DNA from: Aliihoeflea aestuarii
GTDB taxonomy: Bacteria; Pseudomonadota; Alphaproteobacteria; Rhizobiales; Rhizobiaceae
Direction: 5' to 3'
Assembly: GCF_024105665.1 (NCBI RefSeq)
Contig: NZ_JAAAMK010000004.1
Location: 62,001 to 126,000, forward strand
DNA: 64,000 nt
A model generated the notes under the pieces. That model made no database searches, was not told the DNA's origin, and saw only the letters and a list, made by a program, of their open reading frames with translations. Below are positions 1 through 10,308 of the stretch, piece after piece. A program made the translations under genes and the position numbers. Within the stretch, counting starts at the first letter, position 1. Every line of letters begins with the position of its first letter.

Positions 1-565
1 GCGCGCGGCAATGCAGAAGCGTCCAGTTGACGTAATGATCGATATCCGACGCAAAGCGAAAGCGCGCTCCGGGCTTCAGCACACGCGCAAACCGATCCAG
101 ATTGACCGGGCTGACGAAGCGCCGTTTCCAATGTCGCCGTTTGGTCCACGGATCGGGGTAGAACAGGTCGATCCCCGCGAGCGAGGCGTCCGGCAGCCAG
201 TCGAGCAGTTCCGTCGCATCGTCGTCGTGAAGGCGGACATTAGCGAGCGGCACCTTGTCGAAGCTGCCTATGAACTTCGCCATTCCGTTGACGAACGGCT
301 CGACGCCGATGAAGCCGACGGCCGCAAAGCGCGCCGCCTCATGGTGAAAATGCTCGCCGCCGCCGAAGCCGATTTCCAGCCGGACATCGTCCACATCCGC
401 GCCGAAAAGCGATCGCAGATCGGTCGGCGCGGGTGTTTCGAGATCGATCTTGAGCGTCGGCAGACGCGCTTTCATCCGCTCGATCTGCGCCGGGCTCAGC
501 GTCTTGCCGTGCCGGCGACCGAAGAATGCCTCGGTCGCCCGCTCTCCCCATTCGTGCTTCGTCAT
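1..565 (-). CDS. trmB: tRNA (guanine-N7-)-methyltransferase, 3' end cut by window
   Basis: Makes m7G46 in tRNA using SAM. The reading frame starts at the ATG read from 565 down ([18 protein letters not shown]) and runs off the left edge after about 188 residues. The SAM-binding glycine-rich segment ([15 protein letters not shown]) and the downstream [18 protein letters not shown] signature of TrmB are readable. It begins 2 bases after the metK stop on the same strand, so it is probably co-transcribed with metK, the usual order in Rhizobiales. The longer plus-strand frame over this region is its antisense shadow. Confidence 0.93.
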   Translation of the reverse strand, partial: MTKHEWGERATEAFFGRRHGKTLSPAQIERMKARLPTLKIDLETPAPTDLRSLFGADVDDVRLEIGFGGGEHFHHEAARFAAVGFIGVEPFVNGMAKFIGSFDKVPLANVRLHDDDATELLDWLPDASLAGIDLFYPDPWTKRRHWKRRFVSPVNLDRFARVLKPGARFRFASDIDHYVNWTLLHCRA

Positions 566-567
566 GG

Positions 568-1836
568 TCAGGCGGCGACGGCCTCTTTCAGCGCCTTGAC
601 GAGGTCGGTTTTCTCCCAGGAAAACGACCCGTCGCGGCCCGCTTTGCGGCCGAAATGACCGTAGGCAGCCGTGCGCGCATAGATCGGCTTGTTGAGGTCC
701 AGATGGCGGCGGATGCCTGACGGCGACAGGTCCATGACGTCGCGCACCGCCTTTTCCACCGCGTCTTCCGTGACCTTTCCGGTACCGTGCAGGTCGACAT
801 AGACCGACAGCGGCTGCGCGACGCCGATGGCGTAGGACAACTGGATCGTGCAGCGATCGGCAAGCTTTGCTGCCACGACGTTCTTCGCCAGATAGCGCGC
901 CGCATAAGCCGCCGAACGGTCGACCTTCGTCGTGTCCTTGCCGGAGAACGCACCGCCACCGTGCGGGGCCGCGCCGCCATAGGTGTCGACGATGATCTTG
1001 CGGCCCGTAAGGCCCGCATCGCCATCAGGTCCGCCGATCACGAACTTGCCGGTCGGGTTGATGTACCAGTTGCAGTCGTCGGCGATGGACAGCCCGCCGG
1101 AGGACAGCGCCTCGCGGATGTAGGGCTCGACGACCGTGCGCACCTTCTTGTTGTCCCAGTTCGGGTCGATGTGCTGCGTCGAGAGCACGATCTGCGTCGC
1201 CTCGCTCGGCCTGCCGTCGACATAGCGCACGGTGACCTGGCTCTTGGCGTCCGGCCCGAGTTTGCCGGCATCTCCCTCGCCCTTGTGACGGGCGGCCGCG
1301 AGCAGTTCGAGAATCTTGTGGCTGTAATAAAGCGGCGCCGGCATCAGGTCCGGCGTTTCCGAACAGGCATAGCCGAACATGATGCCCTGGTCGCCCGCAC
1401 CTTCCTCGCCCTGCTTGTCGGAGGCGTTGTCGACACCTTGCGCGATATCGGCCGACTGGCCGTGCAACAGAACGTCGATCCGCGCCGTCTTCCAGTGAAA
1501 GCCGTCCTGCTCGTAGCCGATGGCGCGAATCGCGCGGCGTGCGGCCGAGCGGAACTTCGACGGATTGATGAGCGGATTGCCGTTGGGCTCTGACAAGACG
1601 TTGCCGTCCTTGTCCTTCTTGAGGAGCGAGTCGGGAACGCGCACCTCGCCGGCGATCACCACGCGATTGGTCGTCGTCAGGGTCTCGCAAGCGACGCGGA
1701 CATGCCACGGGTCCATGCCGGCCTTTTTCGCTTCCTTGTAGACGAGATCCACGATCTCGTCGGAGATGCGGTCGCAGACCTTGTCGGGATGGCCTTCGGA
1801 AACGGATTCGGATGTGAAGATGAAATTCTGGCGCAA
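568..1836 (-). CDS. metK: S-adenosylmethionine synthetase
   Basis: Condenses ATP and methionine into SAM in the cytosol. The family signatures SEGHPDK near the N terminus, [19 protein letters not shown], and the P-loop-like [19 protein letters not shown] near residue 270-290 are all present. The frame stays open upstream to 1935, but homology starts at [19 protein letters not shown] therefore place the start at TTG 1836, preceded by an AGAGGGG ribosome-binding site, giving 422 residues, normal for alphaproteobacterial MetK. trmB follows 2 bases downstream. I looked for a SAM-II riboswitch upstream and did not recognise one. Confidence 0.96.
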   Translation of the reverse strand: MRQNFIFTSESVSEGHPDKVCDRISDEIVDLVYKEAKKAGMDPWHVRVACETLTTTNRVVIAGEVRVPDSLLKKDKDGNVLSEPNGNPLINPSKFRSAARRAIRAIGYEQDGFHWKTARIDVLLHGQSADIAQGVDNASDKQGEEGAGDQGIMFGYACSETPDLMPAPLYYSHKILELLAAARHKGEGDAGKLGPDAKSQVTVRYVDGRPSEATQIVLSTQHIDPNWDNKKVRTVVEPYIREALSSGGLSIADDCNWYINPTGKFVIGGPDGDAGLTGRKIIVDTYGGAAPHGGGAFSGKDTTKVDRSAAYAARYLAKNVVAAKLADRCTIQLSYAIGVAQPLSVYVDLHGTGKVTEDAVEKAVRDVMDLSPSGIRRHLDLNKPIYARTAAYGHFGRKAGRDGSFSWEKTDLVKALKEAVAA

Positions 1837-1954
1837 GATCGGGTGTCCCCTCTGGAAATGCCTGGCCAGGAAGCGGCAGGCAACAGACGTGTAGCCAAGC
1901 CGGCAACCCCCGGTCAAGCTGCGCCGACCTGCCATGCCTAATGCAGGAGGATTC

Positions 1955-2063
1955 CTCTTCTAAAGCGCGTCGCGATCTTTCAGATTCGCTCCATGCGCTT
2001 CAGGTTCCTGTTTTTGCGCATGTCTTTATCCCGAACCGATGCCCACTTTCGGGAGACATGCGC
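1955..2063. repeat. Rhizobiales-type intergenic palindromic repeat
   Basis: This gap between phrR and metK contains a GCGCATGTCT/AGACATGCGC inverted repeat (2016-2025 and 2054-2063) enclosing a nested CCCGAA/TTCGGG pair. It is preceded by the AAAGCGCGTCGCGATCTTT and TTCGCTCCATGCGCTTCAG segments that recur between genes in Mesorhizobium-like genomes. The hairpin ends inside the phrR stop codon and may shape the 3' end of that transcript. Family membership is from memory of related genomes. Confidence 0.6.
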
Positions 2064-2482
2064 TAAGCCGTCTCGTCTTCTTCGGTTGCGAGCGTCTTGA
2101 CAAGGTCGATGATGCGGCGTCGCACCTTCTGGTCCTTGATCTTCAAAAAGGAACGGGTGAGTTGCACTCCTTCCGAACTGCTCAGGAAGTCCGACACGTA
2201 AGCCGCGCCCTCGTCTTCGGCAAAGCCGCCGGCGGGCGTGTCCTGTCCGGGCGCGTCCTCGAAGAAATAAGCGACCGGTACGTTGAGGAAGGACGAAATC
2301 GCCTGCAACCGGCTCGCGCCGACGCGGTTTGTGCCTTTCTCGTATTTCTGGATCTGCTGAAACGTGATACCGAGCATCTCGCCGAGCTTTTCCTGGCTCA
2401 TGCCAAGCATGTTGCGGCGCAATCGGATGCGACTACCGACGTGAATGTCGATCGGGTTTGGCTTCTTTTTATTGATGGTCAT
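2063..2482 (-). CDS. phrR: XRE/Cro-type HTH regulator, PhrR-like
   Basis: A 139-residue protein with an N-terminal helix-turn-helix of the Xre/Cro type at about residues 12-66 (GSRIRLRRNMLGMSQEKLGEML, then QIQKYEKGTNRV) and an acidic tail. In Sinorhizobium medicae a protein of this family, PhrR, is encoded beside actA (an lnt homologue) and is induced by low pH. The same neighbourhood (lnt upstream, metK downstream) is seen here, so the name rests on family plus synteny. The start is the ATG at 2482; the open frame continues upstream but only through repeated DNA. No strong ribosome-binding site is visible. Likely autoregulated via the tandem repeat at 2513-2548 (inference). Confidence 0.85.
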   Translation of the reverse strand: MTINKKKPNPIDIHVGSRIRLRRNMLGMSQEKLGEMLGITFQQIQKYEKGTNRVGASRLQAISSFLNVPVAYFFEDAPGQDTPAGGFAEDEGAAYVSDFLSSSEGVQLTRSFLKIKDQKVRRRIIDLVKTLATEEDETA

Positions 2483-2512
2483 CCTGGTAAGCCTGGTTGA
2501 AACAGGCCCTTT

Positions 2513-2548
2513 ATATTTATGGCTATCGCCATATTTATGGCTATCGCC
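2513..2548. promoter_or_regulatory. Two tandem 18-bp repeats upstream of phrR
   Basis: Two identical head-to-tail 18-mers (minus strand GGCGATAGCCATAAATAT) lie 31-66 bases before the phrR start. Each contains a GGC-N4-GCC dyad, a sensible size for an HTH dimer site. An operator role is inferred. Confidence 0.5.
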
Positions 2549-2638
2549 TACATGCCGCCTCCCGGGCGAGCAGAGTAACAGCCTATACGACGCCGTCAGA
2601 GCGGCCAATATGAGTCTCTGAAATAAGGTATATCAAAT

Positions 2639-4222
2639 TTAAGTGGCCCTGGACGCGCGATGACCCACTATTGCGCCGCCGACCAAGACGAAAACGACGA
2701 TCCAACCGGCCAGACGTCCGGGTATCGGTAAAATCAGCCCGTCCGCACGCACAAGCGGCACCTCCACATCGAGAACGCCGACCGCATCGAGCGCAAGGCC
2801 ATCGATCAGTCGACCATAGCCGTCCACCGCCGCTGAAATGCCATTGTTCGCCGCGCGGACCAACGGAAGGCCGGTTTCCACCGCGCGAAGCTGCGCCTGC
2901 CTAAAATGCTGGTAGGGACCGGGCGTGTTGCCGAACCAGGCGTCGTTGGTCACGTTGACGATCAGGCGTGCGTCGGTTTCGCCGCGCGGCGCGATGCCCG
3001 GAAAGATCACCTCGTAGCAGATGAAGGGCAGACCGCCCATGCCATTGCCCAGATCGAGCGGCCGCCGCCTCGTGCCGGCTGAGAACCCGCCGATATTCTG
3101 TGCAAGCTGGCGGAGCCCGAACCGGGAAAGGACATCCTGAAAGGGCAGGTATTCGCCGAACGGCACGAGATGGACCTTGTCGAAGGCGTCGACGATCTCG
3201 CCGGACTCGTCGATCACCACGATCGAGTTGTAATAGGCAGTGGCGCCTGCCGACCTCTCCTCCGCGCGCACGATGCCCGCGAGCAGCCGCTGTCCCTCGC
3301 CGATCGTATCGCCGAGGGCGGCAAGGGCGTCCGGCCGGTCGCCGAACAGGAAGGGGACCGAGGTTTCGGGCCACAGGATGATGTCCGGCCGAGGCGCGCC
3401 GTTCTCGACGGGGCGTCTCGTCAAATCGAGATGCGCCTCGAAGATGCGGTCGCGCTCAGCCATGTCCCATTTCTGGCTTTGAAGGATCGACGGCTGGATG
3501 ATGCGCACGGCGATCGTGTCGCCTTCTTCCGGCGCTGCCAACGCAAGCCGCGCCGCTCCATAGCCCAAATGCAGCACAACGAGCGCCACGCCCAGCACCA
3601 GCCCAAGCTTCAGATGCACCCGCCCGGCAAGCAGCGCCGGCAGCGCAAAGACGAACACGGCAAGCGCGTTCATCCCCGTGAAACCGAGAACCACCGAGGA
3701 CTGCATAGCAAGCGGAACGGGCATCGCCGCATAGCCGATCGCATTCCACGGAAAACCGGTGAAAAGCACCGCGCGCAGCCACTCGGCACACGCAAAAGCG
3801 ACGGCCAGCGCGCAGATGCGCCCGATATCGTTACTCCAGGCAAGCTTAGCGAGGGCGCAGGCGAGCGCATAGAAAATCGCCAGAAGCGCGGGCAGGCCGA
3901 CCACCGCCAAAGGCAGTGCCCAGGCGAAAAGATCAGCCTCGACCAGAAGCGCGTTGCCGGTCCACCACAAGCCGTTGAGGAAATAACCGAAGCCGAACAG
4001 CCAACCGATGCCGAAGGCAGGCGCAAGACGCCGCGCCCCTCGCCTTTCCGGCGCCGCGACCGCCCCGTCCAGCAACCAGACGAGAATCGGAAACGCGATG
4101 AAAGCGGCCAGGGGAAAATCGAAAGGCGCCTGTGCGAGGCCCGCAATCACGCCCGCGGCGAACGCAACAAACGCCCGTCCTGCGCCCGACAGGAGAATTA
4201 TCTTGCCTGCAAGGCGCTCCAT
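2639..4222 (-). CDS. lnt: Apolipoprotein N-acyltransferase
   Basis: Transfers the third acyl chain onto the N-terminal cysteine of lipoproteins in the inner membrane. The 527-residue protein has about six hydrophobic helices over the first 230 residues, then a nitrilase-fold periplasmic domain, then a C-terminal helix. The catalytic triad is visible as E286 (WPETSVPF), K349 ([10 protein letters not shown]) and C402 (ICYEV), matching E267/K335/C387 of E. coli Lnt. The S. medicae homologue, ActA, is needed for acid tolerance. It lies between the CBS-domain transporter-like gene and phrR, the conserved rhizobial order. Confidence 0.97.
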   Translation of the reverse strand: MERLAGKIILLSGAGRAFVAFAAGVIAGLAQAPFDFPLAAFIAFPILVWLLDGAVAAPERRGARRLAPAFGIGWLFGFGYFLNGLWWTGNALLVEADLFAWALPLAVVGLPALLAIFYALACALAKLAWSNDIGRICALAVAFACAEWLRAVLFTGFPWNAIGYAAMPVPLAMQSSVVLGFTGMNALAVFVFALPALLAGRVHLKLGLVLGVALVVLHLGYGAARLALAAPEEGDTIAVRIIQPSILQSQKWDMAERDRIFEAHLDLTRRPVENGAPRPDIILWPETSVPFLFGDRPDALAALGDTIGEGQRLLAGIVRAEERSAGATAYYNSIVVIDESGEIVDAFDKVHLVPFGEYLPFQDVLSRFGLRQLAQNIGGFSAGTRRRPLDLGNGMGGLPFICYEVIFPGIAPRGETDARLIVNVTNDAWFGNTPGPYQHFRQAQLRAVETGLPLVRAANNGISAAVDGYGRLIDGLALDAVGVLDVEVPLVRADGLILPIPGRLAGWIVVFVLVGGAIVGHRASRAT

Positions 4223-4293
4223 TCACCTGTCCGTTGCCAGAATCAACCCCGCACCCTTCTATCAAAGGCGCGGGATCTTTCCAATTCAAGCAA

Positions 4294-5307
4294 TCAGTTG
4301 GCGCTGTGGCGCGCCGTGCGACGGGTATCGGGCGTATCCGCGCCGACGATGCGCACGCGCTTGACCCGGCGCGGGTCGGCGTCGAGCACATGGAACTGGA
4401 AGCCAGGTATGGCCTCGACGATCTCGCCCCGCGCAGGCACCCGCCCCAGCGCATTGAAGATCATGCCGCCGATCGTGTCGACATTCTCGCCATGTTCGCC
4501 GGCCGCGAAGGCAGGCCCGATCTGTTCGGCCACGTCGTCGATTTCGGCCTTGGCATCGACCACGAACATGCCGTCGGCCGTGCGTACGATCATCGCCTCG
4601 TCGTCGTCATGCTCGTCCTCGATGTCGCCGACGACCATCTCGACGATGTCTTCTAGCGAAACCAGACCATCCGTGCCGCCATATTCGTCGATGACGAGAG
4701 CCATCTGCACGCGTTCGGCCTGCATCTGCGCCATCAAATCCGTGGCCAGCATCGAGGGGGGGACGAAGAGCAGCTTGCGCACCAGCCCCAGCTCTTCGAT
4801 GCTTTTGGTCAGATCGACCCCGGCCAGATCGAGATTGCCGCCGCCTTTGGCGGTGCGGGTGATGTGCGCGAGGATGTCGCGAATGTGAACCATCCCGCGC
4901 GGATCGTCGAGATTGTCGCCATAGACCGGCATACGCGAATGGCCGAGCTGTTCGAAGCGCTCCATCAGAGAGCCGAGCGGCGTCGTCGCCTCGACTGCCT
5001 CGATATCGGCGCGCGGGACCATCACGTCGTCGACACGCAGTTCGCGCAGCCGCAGGATGTTGCGCAGCATGGCGCGCTCTCCGGGCGAGAAATTCGCCGC
5101 ATCGAGAGACCCCTCGTCGAGCGCGTCGGCCAGGTCCTCGCGAATGGAAGAACCGTTCTTCGCGCGGAAGAGGCTGGAGATGAGTTGAAGGAAATTGGAA
5201 GGTTTGCCGGTCGTGCCGGCGGTCCTACTTTGCGCGTCCGCGCTTTCGTCGGACAGTTTGGCCTCGGCGCCAAGCGGCGAAGCATCCATCTGTGTTTGTT
5301 CGGTCAT
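4294..5307 (-). CDS. Hemolysin-like CBS domain protein (CorC/TlyC family)
   Basis: A 337-residue cytosolic protein with a pair of CBS domains at about residues 100-230 (DVMVPRADIEAVE; MALVIDEYGGTDGLVSLEDIVEMVVGDIEDEHD) and a C-terminal CorC_HlyC domain with the GGMIFNALGRVPARGE signature. There is no N-terminal DUF21 membrane domain, so it is the short CorC-like form. That form is linked to divalent-cation homeostasis and sits beside ybeY and lnt in many proteobacteria. The hemolysin name is historical and should not be read as toxicity. Confidence 0.93.
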   Translation of the reverse strand: MTEQTQMDASPLGAEAKLSDESADAQSRTAGTTGKPSNFLQLISSLFRAKNGSSIREDLADALDEGSLDAANFSPGERAMLRNILRLRELRVDDVMVPRADIEAVEATTPLGSLMERFEQLGHSRMPVYGDNLDDPRGMVHIRDILAHITRTAKGGGNLDLAGVDLTKSIEELGLVRKLLFVPPSMLATDLMAQMQAERVQMALVIDEYGGTDGLVSLEDIVEMVVGDIEDEHDDDEAMIVRTADGMFVVDAKAEIDDVAEQIGPAFAAGEHGENVDTIGGMIFNALGRVPARGEIVEAIPGFQFHVLDADPRRVKRVRIVGADTPDTRRTARHSAN

Positions 5308-5335
5308 CGTCCTTGAGGCCGTTCGGCCTTACCAG

Positions 5336-5806
5336 TTAGCCATATGGGTCGGGAATAGAAAGACGCATGAGTATCTTTCGTTCCAGCCCCTCCATCTCGT
5401 CCGCATCCGCGTCATTTTCATGGTCGTAGCCCAGAAGATGCAGCAATCCGTGAACGAGCAAGTGCGCAAGATGGTGTTCGAAAGGCTTGTCTTCCAGTGC
5501 CGCCTCGCGAGAAACCGTCTCGAACGCCAGAATGACATCACCCAGCATCGGTGGCAAGGCATCGCCCGGCGCGACCTTGAAGGCGGGGAAGGACAGGACG
5601 TTGGTCGCCTTGTCCTTGCCGCGCCATTCACGGTTGAGGTTCCGGATCGAGGCGTCGTCGGTGAAGACGAGGCTGAGTTCGGATTCGCGTGGCTCGATAC
5701 CGAGTTCAGCGAATGTCGCCGCGCATGCACTTTCAGCCTGCGCGGACAGCACATTCTCGTCCGGCCAGTCGCCGGCCTCGACGGCGATATCGATTTCCAG
5801 ATCCAT
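5336..5806 (-). CDS. ybeY: Endoribonuclease / rRNA maturation factor YbeY
   Basis: A zinc-dependent RNase involved in 16S rRNA 3' processing and 70S quality control. The diagnostic metal-binding motif H-G-x-x-H-x-x-G-x-D-H is present as H119, H123 and H129 ([12 protein letters not shown]) in a 156-residue protein of normal size. It follows phoH with 5 bases between them and precedes the CBS-domain gene. This run is conserved and probably one operon. Confidence 0.97.
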   Translation of the reverse strand: MDLEIDIAVEAGDWPDENVLSAQAESACAATFAELGIEPRESELSLVFTDDASIRNLNREWRGKDKATNVLSFPAFKVAPGDALPPMLGDVILAFETVSREAALEDKPFEHHLAHLLVHGLLHLLGYDHENDADADEMEGLERKILMRLSIPDPYG

Positions 5807-5811
5807 TCCCG

Positions 5812-6885
5812 TCAGACTTGCAACGCGCCCCGGCCGGGCATCGATGCGCCCTCACGGTCGTAGGCGCGCACGATCTCGGCGACGAGCGGATGGCGCACGA
5901 CGTCGACATCGTTGAAGCGGCAGGTGACGATGCCGGACACGCCGTCGAGCACGCGCAGCGCCTCGACCAGACCGGACTTCGTATTCGGCGGAAGATCGAT
6001 CTGCGACGGATCGCCCGTCACGATCATGCGCCCGCCCTCACCCAGACGCGTCAGGAACATCTTCATCTGCATGGGTGTCGTGTTCTGCGCTTCATCGAGG
6101 ATGATCGCCGCATTGCGCAGCGTACGCCCGCGCATGAAGGCGAGCGGCGCGATCTCTATCACCTCGGCCGCAAGCGCCCGCTCGACCTTGTCGGACGGGA
6201 TCATGTCGTAGAGCGCGTCGTAGAGCGGACGCAGATAGGGATCGACCTTTTCCTTCATGTCGCCGGGCAGGAAGCCGAGCCGTTCGCCCGCCTCGACCGC
6301 CGGCCGCGACAGGATGATCCGCTCGACCGCGCCGCGTTCCAGAAGCATCGCCGCATGGGCGACCGCCAGATAGGTTTTGCCGGTGCCTGCGGGGCCTATG
6401 CCGAAGACGAGTTCGGAGCGCTCCAGCGCGCGCATATAGGCGTCCTGATTGACCGACCGCGCATAGATCGTGCGCTTGCGCGTCGCGATCTGCGCGGCCG
6501 CCATCTTGCCCTTCTTCTCCAGCGTCGGCAGCGTCAACTGGTCATCGGCGGCGATGGAGATGCGGATCGCGCCGTCGACTTCCGACGGCGACACATCATG
6601 GCCCTTCTGGACGAGGCCGTAGAGATAGTCGAGCGCGCGGCGCGCCTGCTCGGCCGCCGTCGGCTCGCCGCGGATCGACAACTGGTTTCCCTTGGAGCGG
6701 ATATCGAGGCCAAGCTTCTGCTCTATGCGCGCCAGGTTCTCGTCGAACTGGCCGTAAAGTGCCGAGGCGAGTTTGTTGTCGTCGAAGGTGAGAACGATAT
6801 GCGCCATGTCCGACGCCCCCTGGGGCGCAGTCTTCAGTTCGGGTGCGACGCTCAATCGGCTCTCCTCATTCGAACCCTTCGTCAA
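5812..6885 (-). CDS. PhoH family ATPase
   Basis: Cytosolic P-loop ATPase of the PhoH/YbeZ type, which works with YbeY in RNA metabolism. It has an N-terminal nucleic-acid-binding region (residues about 25-95), a Walker [12 protein letters not shown] and a Walker B-like [22 protein letters not shown]. Two TTG starts are credible. TTG 6885 overlaps the miaB stop (TTGA) and suits translational coupling; TTG 6855 has GAGGAG six bases upstream and would remove 10 residues. The first is given as the outer limit. No ATG precedes the conserved domain except M27. Confidence 0.94.
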   Translation of the reverse strand: MTKGSNEESRLSVAPELKTAPQGASDMAHIVLTFDDNKLASALYGQFDENLARIEQKLGLDIRSKGNQLSIRGEPTAAEQARRALDYLYGLVQKGHDVSPSEVDGAIRISIAADDQLTLPTLEKKGKMAAAQIATRKRTIYARSVNQDAYMRALERSELVFGIGPAGTGKTYLAVAHAAMLLERGAVERIILSRPAVEAGERLGFLPGDMKEKVDPYLRPLYDALYDMIPSDKVERALAAEVIEIAPLAFMRGRTLRNAAIILDEAQNTTPMQMKMFLTRLGEGGRMIVTGDPSQIDLPPNTKSGLVEALRVLDGVSGIVTCRFNDVDVVRHPLVAEIVRAYDREGASMPGRGALQV

Positions 6886-8276
6886 ACCGGCTCCGCAAAT
6901 AGGGAGTTGCGGCCGGCACTCAAGACCTTCACGCGAACAATGTCGCCGATTCGCCCGACGCTTTCATCAAGAATCACGGGCTGGAGCCATGGCGAGCGGC
7001 CGACGATCTGTCCCGCCTGGCGTCCCGGCTTCTCGATCAGCGCATCCATCTCCATTCCGACGCGGCTTTGCGTGAAGGTTTCGAGCTGATTTGTCAGCAA
7101 AGCCTGCAATTCCTGCAGCCTTTCGTCCTTCACGCGCTCCTCGACATGAAACTTCATGTCGGCGCCCGGTGTTCCGGGGCGCGGCGAATATTTGAACGAG
7201 AAAGCCTGTGCATAACCCACGTCGCGCACCAGCTTCATGGTCGCCTCGTGGTCAGCGTCGCTCTCGCCCGGAAAGCCAATGATGAAATCGCCCGACATCG
7301 CGATGTCGGGCCGCACGTTGCGGATGCGCTCGATCAGGCGCAGATAATCGTCCGCCGTGTGCTTGCGGTTCATCGCCTTCAGGATGCGGTCGGAGCCCGA
7401 TTGCACCGGCAGATGCAGATACGGCATCAGGGCAGGCAGATCGCGATGAGCGGCAATCAGCGTATCGTCCATATCGCGCGGATGGCTGGTGGTGTAGCGA
7501 AGCCGCTCAAGGCCCGGAATCTCGGCCAGCCGGAACAAAAGTTCGCCGAGGCCCCATTCGCGCCCGCCTACTCCCTCGCCGTGCCAGGCGTTGACGTTCT
7601 GCCCAAGCAGCGTGATTTCGCGCACGCCGCCTTCCGCCAGCCGCTCCGCTTCCGCCACGATCTGCGCGACGGGGCGCGAAATTTCGGAGCCGCGCGTATA
7701 GGGCACCACGCAGAAGGTGCAGAATTTATCGCAACCTTCCTGCACCGTCAGAAATGCCGTCACACCGCGATTGCGCACGACAGTCTTCTGCGGCTGCGGC
7801 AGATGCTCGAACTTGTCCTCGAGCGCGTAATCCGTCTCGACCACTTTGTGGCCCGCACGCGCCTTTTTCACCACCGCCGGCAGCCGGTGATAGGTCTGCG
7901 GGCCGACCACGAGATCGACGACCGGCGCGCGGCGCAGTATCTCGTCGCCTTCGGCCTGCGCGACGCAGCCCGTCACGCCGACCACCATCTCGTGCCCCTG
8001 AGCAGCGCGGTCGCGCTTCAGGTCGCGAATGCGCCCAAGTTCCGAATAAACCTTCTCGGCGGCTCTCTCGCGAATGTGGCAGGTGTTGAGCAGCACCAGA
8101 TCGGCGTCCTCGATCGCGTCGGTCGGCTGATAGCCGTCGGCCATCAGTGCATCGGACATGCGCTGGGAATCGTAGACGTTCATCTGGCAGCCATAGGTCT
8201 TGACGAATACCTTGCGGGTCTTCGTTTCGGCCGCGTCGTCGGGTCGGGTGAGCGTGTCGTTCAGGTCCATGGCCAC
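6882..8276 (-). CDS. miaB: tRNA-2-methylthio-N6-dimethylallyladenosine synthase
   Basis: Radical-SAM methylthiotransferase acting on i6A37 of tRNAs. All six cluster cysteines are visible: C30, C66 and C104 for the N-terminal [4Fe-4S], and C182/C186/C189 in the radical-SAM CxxxCxxC (GCDKFCTFC). A C-terminal TRAM domain follows ([26 protein letters not shown]). The frame opens with GTG 8276, and ATG 8270 two codons later is equally possible. The stop overlaps the phoH start. Length 462-464 residues is normal. Confidence 0.97.
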   Translation of the reverse strand: MAMDLNDTLTRPDDAAETKTRKVFVKTYGCQMNVYDSQRMSDALMADGYQPTDAIEDADLVLLNTCHIRERAAEKVYSELGRIRDLKRDRAAQGHEMVVGVTGCVAQAEGDEILRRAPVVDLVVGPQTYHRLPAVVKKARAGHKVVETDYALEDKFEHLPQPQKTVVRNRGVTAFLTVQEGCDKFCTFCVVPYTRGSEISRPVAQIVAEAERLAEGGVREITLLGQNVNAWHGEGVGGREWGLGELLFRLAEIPGLERLRYTTSHPRDMDDTLIAAHRDLPALMPYLHLPVQSGSDRILKAMNRKHTADDYLRLIERIRNVRPDIAMSGDFIIGFPGESDADHEATMKLVRDVGYAQAFSFKYSPRPGTPGADMKFHVEERVKDERLQELQALLTNQLETFTQSRVGMEMDALIEKPGRQAGQIVGRSPWLQPVILDESVGRIGDIVRVKVLSAGRNSLFAEPV

Positions 8277-8317
8277 GCTCTAACGCTTTTCATCGTCAAA
8301 ATCGAGATGGGCCGCGT

Positions 8318-9103
8318 TCACAATGGCATGCCTCGCCGGGCGCCGTGTAGATGGTCGCGAATTGCGCGTTCCGCCCGTGCCGCGACCTGCTTGCGGTTCG
8401 CCCCGTCGAAACCGATGGTTTCCGCAAGAAACACGTCCACCACGATCGGGCCGCTCGTCACCAGTTTCACCAGATGCGGGACGAGTTCCTCATCTCCGAT
8501 CCATGAAAAGCGCGCCCGATGGCGGCGTCCCATCGCCATGCCGTGCAGCCGCGAATAAAACAAAGCTGCCGGCTGTACCGCGAAGCCGTCCGCACCTTCG
8601 GCAAGCTGTGCGGCCGCGCCGAACAGCGTCGACTTGAACGGCAAAAGGCGATTGCCGCAGCCCGTCGTGCCTTCCGCGAACAGAACCAGCGGATCGCCCG
8701 ATTTCAGCCGCTCGGCAACCTCCCGCGCCTGATCCCCCGCGCGATGGCGTGCCTCGCGCTCCACGAAGATCGAGTTTTGCGAGCGAAAGAGCCGCCCCAG
8801 CACCGGCCAGCCGGCAACCTCCGCCTTGGCGATGAAATTGACCGGCGCGATCGAACCCAGCACCATGATGTCGGTCCAGGACACATGGTTGGCCGCGATC
8901 AGCAGCGGGCGCTTTTGCGACAATTCCCCGTGCGCCCGCACACGGATTCCGAGCAGCGCCAGCACCATTCGATGCCACAAAAGTGCCGGCCTGCGCGGAT
9001 CGCCGATCCCGGTCGCCTTCATCGCCAATTGCCAGACGACGAGCGCCAGCGTGCCGGGCACGAACGCGGCGAGCGCCATGGTCAAACGCAGTTTACCGAA
9101 CAT
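8318..9103 (-). CDS. Lysophospholipid (1-acyl-glycerol-3-phosphate) acyltransferase family
   Basis: Membrane-associated PlsC-like acyltransferase of 261 residues. It has one N-terminal hydrophobic helix (about 5-28), the catalytic H73-x4-D78 box (ANHVSWTDIMVLG), the FxxR-like VERE segment and the EGTT phosphate-binding box at 144-147. The most likely role is acylation of lysophosphatidic acid. Rhizobia also use paralogues of this family for ornithine lipids (OlsA), so substrate is not certain. It sits between rimI and miaB on the same strand. Confidence 0.88.
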   Translation of the reverse strand: MFGKLRLTMALAAFVPGTLALVVWQLAMKATGIGDPRRPALLWHRMVLALLGIRVRAHGELSQKRPLLIAANHVSWTDIMVLGSIAPVNFIAKAEVAGWPVLGRLFRSQNSIFVEREARHRAGDQAREVAERLKSGDPLVLFAEGTTGCGNRLLPFKSTLFGAAAQLAEGADGFAVQPAALFYSRLHGMAMGRRHRARFSWIGDEELVPHLVKLVTSGPIVVDVFLAETIGFDGANRKQVAARAERAIRDHLHGARRGMPL

Positions 9104-9106
9104 ATC

Positions 9107-9598
9107 TCAGACGAGATCGCGGCGCATGACGATCGCGCCCGTTCGCTCGCCGCCCGGCTGGCGGTAGTAATCAGGCCGCTTGCCGACCCTGATGAAGCCC
9201 AGCCGCCGATAAAGCGCGATGGCCGGTGCGTTGGTTTCGTCGACTTCGAGGAAGAGCGAGGCGGTGCGCTCCGCATGGAGCGCGCGCAGAACCGCATCCA
9301 TCAGGCTGCGGCCAAGACCCATCCGCCGCGCCGAACGGGCAACCGCGATGGTCAATATCTCCGCCTCGTCGGCAGCCTGCCGCGCCAGCACGAAACCGAG
9401 CGGCCCGGCACGGCGGTTGCCGACCTCACGCGCAGCGAACCCGAATACGTTGGGCTGCACCAGAAGATCGGCGAATTCGTCTTCGCTCCAGGGACGAACG
9501 AAGTCCTCCTCATGGATGCGCGGCAGGCTTGCCGCGTCGTCGATGTCTATGGTTTCCACGACGAAATCGCGTTTCGCGGCAAAAAAGGGCAGCTTCAT
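9107..9598 (-). CDS. rimI: Ribosomal protein S18 alanine N-acetyltransferase
   Basis: GNAT-family acetyltransferase of 163 residues with the acetyl-CoA pyrophosphate-binding signature ARRMGLGRSLMDAVL at about residues 90-104 and the later NAPAIALYRRLGF motif typical of RimI. The start ATG at 9598 overlaps the stop of tsaB (ATGA), so the two are translationally coupled, the common tsaB-rimI arrangement. The substrate is inferred from family and context. Confidence 0.92.
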   Translation of the reverse strand: MKLPFFAAKRDFVVETIDIDDAASLPRIHEEDFVRPWSEDEFADLLVQPNVFGFAAREVGNRRAGPLGFVLARQAADEAEILTIAVARSARRMGLGRSLMDAVLRALHAERTASLFLEVDETNAPAIALYRRLGFIRVGKRPDYYRQPGGERTGAIVMRRDLV

Positions 9599-10269
9599 GA
9601 GCCCCCCTTGCGCGAAACGGCGAAGCCTTCCTGCACCTTGGCATCGGCCGAGCGCAGATAGAGCGGAGACGGACGCGGCCCATTCACAGGCTTCGTCGCC
9701 GCGAGCGCCGCATAGGCGGCGATGTCGGCGGTCGCCGCGCGGCCGGCGACGTCGAGCGTGCCATCCGCGAGCGCCTGCAAAATGTCCGCCGACGAGCCAG
9801 TCACGACCGCGTCGTGTTCACTGGCGAGTGCCAGCGCGGCCTTCGCATCAAACGCGGCCGGCGCGGCCAGTTCGTCGCCGGCTGCCGAATAGAGGGCGGC
9901 GTGGATTTCGCCGCGACCTCCATCGAGCGCGGCCAGAATCGCGCGGCCGGGATTTGCCTGCCGCGCCTCGAAGCCGAGCGCTTCCAGCGTCGTCACGCCG
10001 ATGGCAGGAATGCCGAGCGCCAGCGCCAGACCACGCGCGGCCGAGACACCGACGCGGATGCCGGTGAACGAGCCAGGCCCGACCGACACCGCAACGGCGT
10101 CGAGGTCGGCGAATGCGACACCGGCTTGTGCCAGCGCCTCGTCGATCACCGCCATCAGATGCTCGGCATGGCCCTTGCCGAGGTCATGCACGGCGCGCCC
10201 GCGCTCCGTTGTGTCCTGAATGGACGCGGCGCAGAGATTGGCGGATGTGTCGATGGCGAGAAGGATCAT
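9595..10269 (-). CDS. tsaB: tRNA threonylcarbamoyladenosine biosynthesis protein TsaB
   Basis: An ASKHA-fold partner of TsaD in t6A37 synthesis. The N terminus reads MILLAIDTSANLCAASI, and SVGPGSFTGIRVGVSAARGLALAL is the diagnostic TsaB segment (about residues 63-87). Its 224 residues are typical. It heads the conserved minus-strand core block. A long palindromic repeat separates it from glcB upstream. Confidence 0.95.
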   Translation of the reverse strand: MILLAIDTSANLCAASIQDTTERGRAVHDLGKGHAEHLMAVIDEALAQAGVAFADLDAVAVSVGPGSFTGIRVGVSAARGLALALGIPAIGVTTLEALGFEARQANPGRAILAALDGGRGEIHAALYSAAGDELAAPAAFDAKAALALASEHDAVVTGSSADILQALADGTLDVAGRAATADIAAYAALAATKPVNGPRPSPLYLRSADAKVQEGFAVSRKGGS

Positions 10270-10308
10270 GGGCCGGCATCCGGTGCAAACTCATGTCGAT
10301 ATCGCTCG

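Noticed and set aside
1837-1960. SAM-responsive riboswitch before metK
   Set aside because: I compared it with the SAM-II consensus from memory and found no match to the conserved loop sequences.
3170-4888. 572-codon plus-strand frame over lnt
   Set aside because: Antisense to lnt and the CBS-domain gene, both clearly coding. Long antisense frames are expected in GC-rich DNA.
5689-8558. Two overlapping plus-strand frames of 466 and 496 codons
   Set aside because: They mirror phoH and miaB, are arginine/aspartate-rich and have no domain.
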